This document shows positions 1 to 6,921 of a stretch of 10,254 bases of DNA, piece by piece. Position 1 is the first letter of the stretch, and each line of letters begins with the position of its first letter. A program made the translations under genes and the position numbers. Below the pieces are notes generated by a model. That model searched no databases. It was not told the origin of the DNA and saw only the letters and a list, made by a program, of their open reading frames with translations. Source of the stretch: Emcibacter sp. (lineage in GTDB: Bacteria; Pseudomonadota; Alphaproteobacteria; Sphingomonadales; Emcibacteraceae); contig JALUWZ010000111.1 in the NCBI GenBank assembly GCA_027019205.1, positions 1-10,254 of the forward strand. The letters are read 5' to 3'.

Positions 1-120
1 ACCACGACCCGTGGGGGTTGCCTCTATGCGGATCACCCGCCAGCCGAGCTGGGCAAAACGCAGGGTCGCCGACGGCAGGGACAGGGCCTGTTCAAGGCTC
101 AGGATTGTTTTGCGTTTCAT
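1..120 (-). CDS. Probable CaiB/BaiF (class III) CoA-transferase, N-terminal fragment cut by the window edge
   Basis: Only the first 40 residues are visible, running off the left edge. They begin MKRKTILSLEQALSLPSATL and continue RFAQLGWRVIRIEATPTGRG. The pattern of a short leader, an L-x-x-A-x-x-x-P-x-A-T-x-x-x-A-x-L-G core and a V-I-R-I-E strand followed by a P/G-rich loop matches the N-terminus of family III CoA-transferases, where the more usual form is LAGPYATxLLADLGADVIKVE. These enzymes move CoA from one acyl-CoA to another carboxylic acid. The catalytic Asp lies well downstream, outside the window, so function cannot be confirmed here. The ATG overlaps the Mo-subunit stop by four bases, so the gene belongs to the same operon. 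It could activate the acid released by the HyuA/HyuB step. Confidence 0.78.
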   Translation of the reverse strand, partial: MKRKTILSLEQALSLPSATLRFAQLGWRVIRIEATPTGRG

Positions 121-2432
121 TGCTGCGTCTTTTCCCATATGGCTCTGGCAACCTTTTCCGGGGTCATCGGCGGATTGAAAAAGCGGATGCCGGTGGCGTT
201 ATAGACCGCATTGGCAATCGCCGGGGCAATGACAATGGTCGGCAGTTCGGCAATGCCCTTGGCGCCATACGGCCCCTCGGCACAATCGCTTTCGATGAAA
301 TGCATTTCTATTTCCGGCATTTCCGGCGCGGTCGGCACCTTGTAATCGCGAAAGTTCGGATTTTTCAGGCGGCCTTGCTCGAACAGCATTTCCTCGCTGA
401 GGGCGAACCCGATGCCAAAGGCGACCCCGCCTTCCATCTGCGCCTCCAGCCCCATCCGGTTAATCACCCGGCCCACATCCTGGGCCATGGTGATCTTTTC
501 AAGCTTTACTTCGCCGGTGAAAGTATCAACCACCACCTCGGCGATATGAACCGCATGGGCGTAGGCCGCCGAATGGTCGGAAATATGATCCCGACCCTCC
601 GGCTCGCTGTTGGGTTCATAATAATCGCTGACCATCACCACATCCGGCTCTGGCTGAAAATGCATCTGGCGCAGCATTTTATCAAGCCGGGTGACCACGG
701 CCCCGTCCTTGTCCTGCACCACATATCCGCCGCGCAGGTCAAGTTCTTCTGCCGATACATTGGCCTGTTTTGACGCCGCCGCCAAAATCTGCTCTTTCGC
801 CTTGATCGCCGCACGCCGCGCCCCGTTACCGGCGATAAAGGTCGTGCGCGAGGCATGAACCCCGACATCCCACGGGCCGAGGTCACTGTCATTATTGACC
901 AGCGTCACATGTTCCGGCGGCACGCCCAATTCTTCCGAGACAATCTGGCCGATCACCGCATCAATACCCTGACCGATCTCGGACGCGCCGGTAATTACCG
1001 TCACCCGGGCATAGTCATCCATTTTCAGGATGGTCCCGCAGCCGTCTGATTTATGAATCTTGGCCCCGCCCGCGTTATGGATCGAGCTGGCCAGCCCGAT
1101 ACCGCGCTTGTAACGGCCTTCTTCACTCCGCTCGTCAGTATATTTTTTGAGCTTCGCCACATAATCCGCCGCATCCGCCGCCGTGGTCAGGCATTCGGCC
1201 AGCGCACACTCGCGGAGAAATGATTTCTGCGGTGTCGTCTCCCCCGATTTTTGCGCATTCTTCAACCTGAATTCAATCGGGTCCATGTCCAGTTTTTCGG
1301 CAAGCATATCCATATGCTGGGCGGTGGCATAGGTCATCTGGACATTGCCGTAACCGCGAAACGACCCGGCATAGGCATTATTGCTATAGACCGCCTGACC
1401 GGTAAAATCGACCACCGGCACCCGGTAATGACCGGATGTGGTCCGCATCATAATCACCGGCACCGTCGGCCCCCATGAGGTATAGGCCCCGTTATCCATC
1501 AGCACATCTGCGGCGCGGAAGGTCAAAATACCATCCTTTGTGCAGCCCGAGCGTAGATGAATACGCGCCGGTTGCCGGGTCGGGGAATTGATAAATTCCT
1601 CCTGCCGGTCAAACAGGATTTTCACCGGACGTCCGGTTTTCTGCGCCAGTATCGCCGCCACCGGCTCAAAGGGATAGACATCAAGCTTTGCCCCGAAAGA
1701 GCCACCGGTCGGCGGCTGGATTACCCGGATGTCACCCGGATCAATGCCGAGCGCCGGCGCGAGGTCCATCTTGTAATTATAGGGATACTGGGTCTGGGAA
1801 TAGATGGTGAGCTTGCCATTATGGTCAAAATCGGCGATGGCGCAGGAGGTCCCCATACAGCAATGGGTGACATAATGGACATTGAACACATCGTCCAGAA
1901 CAATATCCGACCCGGCCTCGGCCCCGGCAAGATCGCCGTGATGAAACTCGAATTTCAGGCTTTTATTGTCGGGGAACCGTTCTTGTATGACCGGCGCACC
2001 GTCTTTCAGCCCGTCTTCGGCACTGAAAACCCCGGGCAGGTCTTTATAGGTCACGCGGATCAGCTTGATCGCCTCGGCGGCAATGGCCTCACTTTCCGCC
2101 GCAACCGCAGCGACCTCATCGCGCTCGCAACGGACTTTATCCTTTAGCGGCGCGTTATCCTTGACAAAGCCGAGCTTGAGGTCGGGAATATCTTTGGCGG
2201 TTATCACCAGATGGACCCCGGGGAGGCTTGACGCCGCCGAAATATCTATATCAATAATTTCCGCATGGGGGCGTCCGGCATGGAGTATCTTGCCATACAG
2301 CATCTGCGGCAGGACCATGTCATTGATATAGCGGGTCTTGCCGATTGCCTTGGCGGGCGCGTCGGGTTTTTTGATCCGCTGGCCGATCAGGCTCGATTTT
2401 TCAATATGCTGAAAAGCAACTTGTTCACTCAT
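117..2432 (-). CDS. Xanthine dehydrogenase family protein, molybdopterin-binding (large) subunit
   Basis: This is the catalytic Mo-binding subunit of the hydroxylase, 771 residues and complete. Family enzymes insert water-derived oxygen at an electron-poor carbon of a heterocycle, aldehyde or aromatic acyl-CoA. The N-terminal a/b hammerhead domain starts around IGQRIKKPDAPAKAIGKTRY (16-35). The Mo-cofactor domains show GGSFGAK (243-249), SFRGYGNVQ (357-365), EIGQGID (485-491) and EGPYGAKGIAELP (719-731), where Glu729 is the expected catalytic base. The order and length resemble the CO-dehydrogenase/4-hydroxybenzoyl-CoA-reductase branch. The segment that is commonly MEPH-like reads THCCMGTSC (189-197), so the substrate pocket is probably unusual. 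The frame extends upstream to 2519, but the ATG at 2432 is preferred because a perfect AGGAGG lies six bases upstream and the family N-terminus begins there. The stop overlaps the next gene's ATG as ATGA (117-120). No XdhC-type maturation gene is visible. The substrate is not known. Confidence 0.95.
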   Translation of the reverse strand: MSEQVAFQHIEKSSLIGQRIKKPDAPAKAIGKTRYINDMVLPQMLYGKILHAGRPHAEIIDIDISAASSLPGVHLVITAKDIPDLKLGFVKDNAPLKDKVRCERDEVAAVAAESEAIAAEAIKLIRVTYKDLPGVFSAEDGLKDGAPVIQERFPDNKSLKFEFHHGDLAGAEAGSDIVLDDVFNVHYVTHCCMGTSCAIADFDHNGKLTIYSQTQYPYNYKMDLAPALGIDPGDIRVIQPPTGGSFGAKLDVYPFEPVAAILAQKTGRPVKILFDRQEEFINSPTRQPARIHLRSGCTKDGILTFRAADVLMDNGAYTSWGPTVPVIMMRTTSGHYRVPVVDFTGQAVYSNNAYAGSFRGYGNVQMTYATAQHMDMLAEKLDMDPIEFRLKNAQKSGETTPQKSFLRECALAECLTTAADAADYVAKLKKYTDERSEEGRYKRGIGLASSIHNAGGAKIHKSDGCGTILKMDDYARVTVITGASEIGQGIDAVIGQIVSEELGVPPEHVTLVNNDSDLGPWDVGVHASRTTFIAGNGARRAAIKAKEQILAAASKQANVSAEELDLRGGYVVQDKDGAVVTRLDKMLRQMHFQPEPDVVMVSDYYEPNSEPEGRDHISDHSAAYAHAVHIAEVVVDTFTGEVKLEKITMAQDVGRVINRMGLEAQMEGGVAFGIGFALSEEMLFEQGRLKNPNFRDYKVPTAPEMPEIEMHFIESDCAEGPYGAKGIAELPTIVIAPAIANAVYNATGIRFFNPPMTPEKVARAIWEKTQQ

Positions 2433-2433
2433 C

Positions 2434-2913
2434 TCAAGCCTCCTGTTTGGCGCCAACGACGGCGGCAACCGCGTCCAGCACCTTGCTATAGCCGGTACAG
2501 CGACAGACATTTCCCTCAAGCCCGCGCGTCATTTCTTCGCGGGTCAGGTCCGGATTCTTCTTCACCAGATAATTGGCCTGCATGATCATCCCCGGCATGC
2601 AAAAGCCGCATTGCACCGCGCCGTGATCGACAAAGGACTGTTGCATCGGATGCAGGGCATTATTGGTTTGCAGCCCCTCTATGGTCATGACCTCGCGGCC
2701 CTGCAAATCCACCGCCATCATCAGGCAGCTGTTGACGGTCACGCCGTCGACCTCGATCGTACAGGCCCCGCATTCGCCCTCGCCACAGGCATATTTCGTC
2801 CCCTTCAGGTCAAGGCCGTCGCGCAGCAGGGCAAGCGCCGTCATCTCCACCGGCACCTCAAGCGTGACCGGCCTGCCATTCAGGGTAAAAGTCAGTTCAG
2901 TTTTGACAGACAT
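2434..2913 (-). CDS. Xanthine dehydrogenase family protein, 2x[2Fe-2S] small subunit
   Basis: This is the iron-sulfur subunit of the molybdenum hydroxylase, 159 residues, the usual length. The N-terminal plant-ferredoxin-like domain carries Cys43, Cys48, Cys51 and Cys63 (YACGEGECGAC then NSC). The C-terminal four-helix domain carries Cys102, Cys105, Cys137 and Cys139 (QCGFCMPGM and NVCRCTGY). All eight cluster ligands are present, and Gln101 before Cys102 sits where the family usually contacts the molybdopterin cofactor. An in-frame ATG further upstream (2985) would add 24 residues unlike the family. I chose the ATG at 2913 because the domain begins directly after it and an AGGAG site lies ten bases upstream. 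This start overlaps the FAD-subunit gene by 17 bases. The stop is one base before the start of the large-subunit gene, consistent with balanced synthesis of the complex. Confidence 0.97.
   Translation of the reverse strand: MSVKTELTFTLNGRPVTLEVPVEMTALALLRDGLDLKGTKYACGEGECGACTIEVDGVTVNSCLMMAVDLQGREVMTIEGLQTNNALHPMQQSFVDHGAVQCGFCMPGMIMQANYLVKKNPDLTREEMTRGLEGNVCRCTGYSKVLDAVAAVVGAKQEA
2439..2444 (-). promoter_or_regulatory. Ribosome binding site of the Mo-subunit gene
   Basis: A perfect AGGAGG on the minus strand lies six bases before the ATG at 2432. It overlaps the last codons of the 2Fe-2S subunit gene and decides against the longer in-frame start at 2519. Confidence 0.85.
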
Positions 2914-3763
2914 TTTGCAAAAGCTCCTCTGTAAAGACCGCAACCAGATGATTTCGGTACCATTCCGTCGCCCGGATATCATCAATCGGGGTCACATCTT
3001 TCCGGGCAGCGACAACGGCGGCCTGAATAACGTCGGGGGTCAGGATTTTGCCTTCCAGCGCTGCTTCGGTATTTTTTCCGCGCATCGGGGTCGGCCCGAC
3101 AGCCCCGAAAGCCACCCGGACATCGCTAAATCTGCCGTCTGTCAAATTGCCGCCAATGCCGAGGGATACGGTCGAGATTTCCAGCGCCGGACGCGGCCCG
3201 GATTTCCGGAAATAGCCGATAAAATTCTCTGCTGGCCGGGCGAAAATTACTGCCGTCAGCAATTCATCATCGCGGCGAACCGTGCGACCCGGCCCGGTGA
3301 AAAAATCTTTAAGTGCCACCTGCCGGACAACCACACCGCCATCTTTCCAGCTTGCCAGTTCCACCCTGGCCCCCAGCACCAGCAGCGGGATGATCATATC
3401 CCCGGCGGGCGAGGCATTGCAGATATTGCCGCCGATGGTTGCGGCATTGCGGATCTGTTCACTGGCAAAATGGTTGGCAGCCTCGCACAATATCGGTGCC
3501 GCCGTCGTCAGCAGATCACTCTGGCGGATTTCGCTCACCGTGGTCAGGCAACCTATCCGGATATGGCCATCCGGGGCAGATATACCTGATAATCCCTCTA
3601 TATGGCGAATATTGATCAGGGTCGGGGCATAGCTGCGCCGCCCTTCATTGATTTGCGGGGTGAGGTCGGTACCTCCGGCGACCAGTGTCACCGCCCCCGC
3701 CGCCATCACCTCAAGCGCAGAGGCCAGATTTTCCGGCGCAAGATATTGTTCAATTTCTGACAT
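2897..3763 (-). CDS. Xanthine dehydrogenase family protein, FAD-binding (medium) subunit
   Basis: This is the electron-transfer flavoprotein subunit of a three-subunit molybdenum hydroxylase, 288 residues, a normal length for a separate CoxM/HcrB-type subunit. The N-terminal FAD domain shows VAGGTDL (28-34) and the second pyrophosphate-binding motif ATIGGNICNASPAGD (108-122). The C-terminal half resembles the CO-dehydrogenase flavoprotein C-terminal domain. Electrons would pass from the Mo centre through the 2Fe-2S clusters to this FAD and on to an unidentified acceptor. I see no Cys-rich insertion of the kind that carries the extra [4Fe-4S] cluster in the beta subunit of 4-hydroxybenzoyl-CoA reductase, so a reductase of exactly that type is less likely. 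The gene starts 14 bases after the mutase large-subunit stop with only a weak AGGGA-like site. Its 3' end overlaps the next gene by 17 bases. Confidence 0.94.
   Translation of the reverse strand: MSEIEQYLAPENLASALEVMAAGAVTLVAGGTDLTPQINEGRRSYAPTLINIRHIEGLSGISAPDGHIRIGCLTTVSEIRQSDLLTTAAPILCEAANHFASEQIRNAATIGGNICNASPAGDMIIPLLVLGARVELASWKDGGVVVRQVALKDFFTGPGRTVRRDDELLTAVIFARPAENFIGYFRKSGPRPALEISTVSLGIGGNLTDGRFSDVRVAFGAVGPTPMRGKNTEAALEGKILTPDVIQAAVVAARKDVTPIDDIRATEWYRNHLVAVFTEELLQNVCQN
2924..2928 (-). promoter_or_regulatory. Ribosome binding site of the 2Fe-2S subunit gene
   Basis: AGGAG on the minus strand lies ten bases before the ATG at 2913, inside the end of the FAD-subunit gene. It supports the short start over the longer in-frame alternative at 2985. 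Confidence 0.65.
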
Positions 3764-3777
3764 TTGCTGTCCCTGTT

Positions 3778-5370
3778 CTAAAATCTTATCGGCTCCTGAT
3801 ACATGCCGTAAACTTCAACCAGTTTTTTGGTAATCTCGCCGACCGTGGCATAGGCCTTAACCGCGTCAACAATTGCCGGCATGACATTATTTCCGGCCTC
3901 TGCATCCCTTTTGACCTGCGTCAGGGTCCGGTCAACCTCTGCCTGATCGCGTTCGGCCTTGACGGCGTTGAGATTCTCGATCTGCTGTTCGGCATCGTGA
4001 ATATTATAGTCATGGAATTCGACCTCTTTTTCCTCCTCCTCGGTCTGGTAGCAATTAACCCCGACCTTGGGGAAAGCCCCTGACTGGATATTCTTCTGCA
4101 TCTCATAGGCCTGGGCCGACACCTTGGCCTGAATGCTGCCTTCGGAGACCATCTTGACGATGCCGCCCTCGGCCTCGACCTCGGCCATGGTCTGTTCCAT
4201 TTTCTTGCGCATTTCGTTGGTCATGGTCTCGACATAATAAGAGCCGGCCAGCGGGTCCACAGTCTCGCACAGCCCCATTTCCTCGATCAGCATCTGCATG
4301 GTGCGGAGCGAAATACGCTGGGCATATTCCGACGGGATGGTATAGGCCTCGTCATAACAGCATAGCGCCATGGTCTGGGTACCGGACAAGGCACTGATCA
4401 GGGCGTAATAGGCCCCGCGCACAATATTATTTTCCGGCTGCTCGATCGTAAGACCACCACCGCCCCCGGCGGCAATCATCCTGAGCCACATGGATTTCGG
4501 ATTTTCGGCGCCGTAATCCTCCTTGATGATCTTGGCCCACAGGCCGCGTCCGGCACGGAATTTCGCCACCTGTTCAAAAATATTACCGAAAATATTGAAA
4601 TTATAACTCAGCCGTCCGGCAAATTCATCAATATGCAATCCGCGTTTTAACATATCATCGGCATAGGCCTTGGCAATGCAGAAGGCATAGGCCATTTCCT
4701 GTTCCGGCGTCGCGCCGCTTTCGCGGATATGATAGCCGCAGACACTGACCGGGCTGTATTTCGGCGCATATTTGGCACAATATTCGATGGTATCGCCGAC
4801 CAGTTTGATCGACGGTTCCACCGGGAAAATCCATGTGCCTCGGCCTATAAATTCCTTCAATATGTCATTCTGGGCGGTGCCGCGCAATTTCGCGACGTCA
4901 TAGCCGCGCTTTTCCGCCATCGCCAGATACATGGCAATCAGGATTGCTGCCGAGCCATTGATGGTCAGCGACACGGTGATTTTTTCCAGGTCTATGCCGT
5001 CAAAGGCAATCTCGAAATCACGCAATGTATCGACCGCCATGCCGACCCGGCCCACCTCGCCCTCGGCCCGTGGATCATCGGTATCAAGCCCGGTCTGGGT
5101 CGGCAGATCAAAGGCAACATTAAGCCCGGTCTGGCCATTATCGATCAGATAATGAAAACGCTCATTGGTGTCCTTCGCATTGGCAAAGCCGGTATATTGG
5201 CGCATGGTCCAGGGCCGCTTGCGGTACATTTCCCGGTGAATACCACGGGTGAAGGGATACTGACCGGGAAGCCCGACCATATCCGTCCCGCCGGAGGCCT
5301 CGACATCATCGGCGGTATAAAGTTCCTTGACCTCAATACCGGATTCATTGATAATTTTTTTCTCTGTCAT
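3778..5370 (-). CDS. Methylmalonyl-CoA-mutase-like large subunit (B12-dependent acyl-CoA mutase, TIM barrel)
   Basis: This is the catalytic TIM-barrel subunit of an adenosylcobalamin-dependent acyl-CoA mutase, 530 residues, without its own B12 domain (supplied by the preceding gene). It catalyses radical carbon-skeleton rearrangement of an acyl-CoA. The motif KRPWTMRQYTGF (51-62), GLNVAFDLPTQTG (82-94), QNDILKEF (167-174) and CGYHIRESGAT (211-221) are clear. By-eye alignment to Propionibacterium MutB gives a constant offset of 30, placing Tyr59, Gln167, Arg177 and His214 on MutB Tyr89, Gln197, Arg207 and His244. Tyr plus Arg is the pattern for acyl-CoAs with a free carboxylate. Isobutyryl-CoA mutase has Phe/Gln and 2-hydroxyisobutyryl-CoA mutase has Ile at the first position. 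Two conserved loops are changed: the usual H-x-Q-T-S/A-G loop reads MIAAGGGGGLT (298-308), and the usual SLHTNS reads TMALCC (333-338). The substrate may therefore not be methylmalonyl-CoA. The stop is TAG, and the FAD-subunit gene starts 14 bases on. Confidence 0.94.
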   Translation of the reverse strand: MTEKKIINESGIEVKELYTADDVEASGGTDMVGLPGQYPFTRGIHREMYRKRPWTMRQYTGFANAKDTNERFHYLIDNGQTGLNVAFDLPTQTGLDTDDPRAEGEVGRVGMAVDTLRDFEIAFDGIDLEKITVSLTINGSAAILIAMYLAMAEKRGYDVAKLRGTAQNDILKEFIGRGTWIFPVEPSIKLVGDTIEYCAKYAPKYSPVSVCGYHIRESGATPEQEMAYAFCIAKAYADDMLKRGLHIDEFAGRLSYNFNIFGNIFEQVAKFRAGRGLWAKIIKEDYGAENPKSMWLRMIAAGGGGGLTIEQPENNIVRGAYYALISALSGTQTMALCCYDEAYTIPSEYAQRISLRTMQMLIEEMGLCETVDPLAGSYYVETMTNEMRKKMEQTMAEVEAEGGIVKMVSEGSIQAKVSAQAYEMQKNIQSGAFPKVGVNCYQTEEEEKEVEFHDYNIHDAEQQIENLNAVKAERDQAEVDRTLTQVKRDAEAGNNVMPAIVDAVKAYATVGEITKKLVEVYGMYQEPIRF

Positions 5371-5381
5371 TCTTCTGCTTT

Positions 5382-5786
5382 CTATGCCAGCTGCCGGTAG
5401 CGGTTTTTGATGTAATCTATGATATCCTCGAAATTGCTGCCGGTCGGGAAGACTGCATCTATGCCGATCTCCTGCAACGCCTCATGGTCTTTTTTCGGCA
5501 CATTGCCGCCAATAATCCACAGCTTGTCCTCAAGATCATATTCCTTCAGCAGCGGTTTCAGCTTCTGACAGAAGGGGATATGGGAGCCTGCCATGCTCGA
5601 CAGGCCGATCACATCGACATTTTCATTTGACGCGGCCTCGGCAATTTCGCGCGGGGTTTTGCGCAGACCCGTATAGATCACCTCGAACCCGGCATCCATC
5701 AGGGCGCGGACCACCACCTTGGCCCCCTGGTCATGGCCGTCAAGGCCGGGCTTGCCGACCAGTACACGTATTTTATTTTCATTCAT
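5382..5786 (-). CDS. B12-dependent acyl-CoA mutase, cobalamin-binding small subunit
   Basis: This is a 134-residue stand-alone cobalamin-binding domain that should pair with the large subunit encoded next. It carries the base-off/His-on signature KPGLDGHDQG (12-21). By eye, Lys12, Asp16 and His18 match Lys604, Asp608 and His610 of Propionibacterium methylmalonyl-CoA mutase, with His18 as the lower cobalt ligand. The Rossmann-like fold also shows GLSSMAGSH (61-69) and IIGGNVP (91-97), where the nucleotide tail of cobalamin binds. Its length matches split mutases such as 2-hydroxyisobutyryl-CoA mutase small subunit and archaeal methylmalonyl-CoA mutase. It starts at an ATGA overlap with the dehydrogenase stop, and eleven bases separate it from the large-subunit gene. 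Here the small subunit is encoded first. No G-protein chaperone (MeaB/ArgK) gene lies in the window, so reactivation must rely on one encoded elsewhere. Confidence 0.95.
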   Translation of the reverse strand: MNENKIRVLVGKPGLDGHDQGAKVVVRALMDAGFEVIYTGLRKTPREIAEAASNENVDVIGLSSMAGSHIPFCQKLKPLLKEYDLEDKLWIIGGNVPKKDHEALQEIGIDAVFPTGSNFEDIIDYIKNRYRQLA

Positions 5787-6916
5787 GCCGTTAATCCCTT
5801 GGCTATGGTCAGTTTCAATATTTCGCTGGTGCCGCCACCGATCAGGGTAAAGCGCACGTCGCGCAGAAATCTCTGGACCGGATATTCCATGGCAAAGCCG
5901 TAGGAGGCCAGCACCCGCGCCGCCTTGTCACAGATGCTCGCGGCGGCCTCGGTGGCAAAGAGTTTCGCCATCGCCGCCTGTTGCAGATGGGGCCGGTCGG
6001 TCATTTTAAGCCAGGCGGCATAATGGACGATATGGGTTGCGGCCTCAAGATCAGTCGCCATTTCGGCCAGCTTGAGCTGTATGGCCTGAAAACGGTTGAT
6101 CGGTTTGCCGAACTGTTTGCGCTCGGCAGCATATCGCACCGCCTCGTCAAGGGCGGCCCGCGCGACGCCCAGGCCCATCGCCCCGGTAATGATGCGGATT
6201 TCCGCCAATACCGTTTTCAGATGCGCTCCCCCGTCGCCATATTCTTTGCTCAGGCGGTGGCTGTCAGGGACAAAGCAGTCATTAAAGGCCAGCTCGGATG
6301 TCGGCAAGGCCCAAACACCCATCTTTTCAATGGCCCGACCCACATGCAGGCCTTTAAAATCCTTTTCCACCAGAAATATCGTCAGCCCGTTATCCGGTCC
6401 CGCCTTGGCAAAGACCGTGAAGAAATCGGCCATCGGGGCCGCCGTCACCCACATTTTCTGACCATTGAGCAAATAGCCGCCATCGACTTTTCCGGCATTG
6501 GTCCCAAGCCCCATAAGGTCGCTGCCGGCATTGGGTTCGGTCATGCAGATCGCGCCGATCTTCTCGCCCCGGAGCGCCGGTTTGAACAGGCGCTCGATAA
6601 TGTCATCATTACCCAGCAGATGAAGGAAATTGGTGCCCATCAAAGACTGCATCGCCACACAGCCCGCCAGCGACATCGAGCCGCGCGAAACCTGCTCAAG
6701 CGCCAGACACAGGGCGAGGATATCCAGCGCACTGCCACCAACATCTTCCGGATAGCGCATGCCGAAAAAGCCGAGATCGCCCAGCTCCCGGAACAGCGCG
6801 TAAGGATAATCATGGGCCTCGTCTATCGCGGCCGCATTCGGAATGATCCGCTCGTCACAAAAACGCGAGAAAGTTTCCTGTATCAGCCGGTGATCTTCTG
6901 ACAGCTCAAAATCCAT
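5783..6916 (-). CDS. Acyl-CoA dehydrogenase family protein
   Basis: This is a FAD-dependent acyl-CoA dehydrogenase of 377 residues, the usual length. Such enzymes introduce a C2-C3 double bond into an acyl-CoA and pass electrons to ETF; some work as reductases. The N-terminal helical domain begins FELSEDHRLIQETF. The mid-domain carries the FAD/substrate motif ICMTEPNAGSD (123-133) and KMWVTAA (154-160). The C-terminal domain has AAERKQFGKPI (263-273), then PVQRFLRDVRF and the GGGTSEI loop (360-366). In short- and medium-chain enzymes the catalytic base is the Glu of (Y)EGT in this loop; here that position is Gly361. The isovaleryl-CoA dehydrogenase group also lacks Glu there and uses one in an earlier helix, and Glu239 lies close to that place by eye. 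The ATG is five bases after the HyuB stop, with GGAG eight bases upstream. The stop overlaps the mutase small-subunit start as ATGA. The natural substrate is unknown, though the neighbourhood suggests the CoA ester formed in this pathway. Confidence 0.95.
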   Translation of the reverse strand: MDFELSEDHRLIQETFSRFCDERIIPNAAAIDEAHDYPYALFRELGDLGFFGMRYPEDVGGSALDILALCLALEQVSRGSMSLAGCVAMQSLMGTNFLHLLGNDDIIERLFKPALRGEKIGAICMTEPNAGSDLMGLGTNAGKVDGGYLLNGQKMWVTAAPMADFFTVFAKAGPDNGLTIFLVEKDFKGLHVGRAIEKMGVWALPTSELAFNDCFVPDSHRLSKEYGDGGAHLKTVLAEIRIITGAMGLGVARAALDEAVRYAAERKQFGKPINRFQAIQLKLAEMATDLEAATHIVHYAAWLKMTDRPHLQQAAMAKLFATEAAASICDKAARVLASYGFAMEYPVQRFLRDVRFTLIGGGTSEILKLTIAKGLTA

Positions 6917-6921
6917 ATGCC

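Noticed and set aside
18..773. A 251-codon open frame on the plus strand near the left end.
   Set aside because: It is antisense to the Mo-subunit and CoA-transferase genes, with low-complexity Arg/His-rich translation and no family features. It is a shadow frame.
2663..3589. A 308-codon open frame on the plus strand.
   Set aside because: It lies wholly antisense to two certain genes (FAD and 2Fe-2S subunits), shows no recognisable motif, and is expected from the GC-rich codon use of the minus-strand genes.
3764..3777. The largest intergenic gap as a possible internal promoter or terminator.
   Set aside because: Fourteen bases is too short, and no hairpin or T-run is present. It only holds a weak ribosome site.
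3778..5786. Assignment of the mutase as 2-hydroxyisobutyryl-CoA or isobutyryl-CoA mutase because it is split.
   Set aside because: Those enzymes replace the MutB Tyr89 equivalent (Ile or Phe, respectively) and isobutyryl-CoA mutase also the Arg207 equivalent. Here Tyr59 and Arg177 are both kept.
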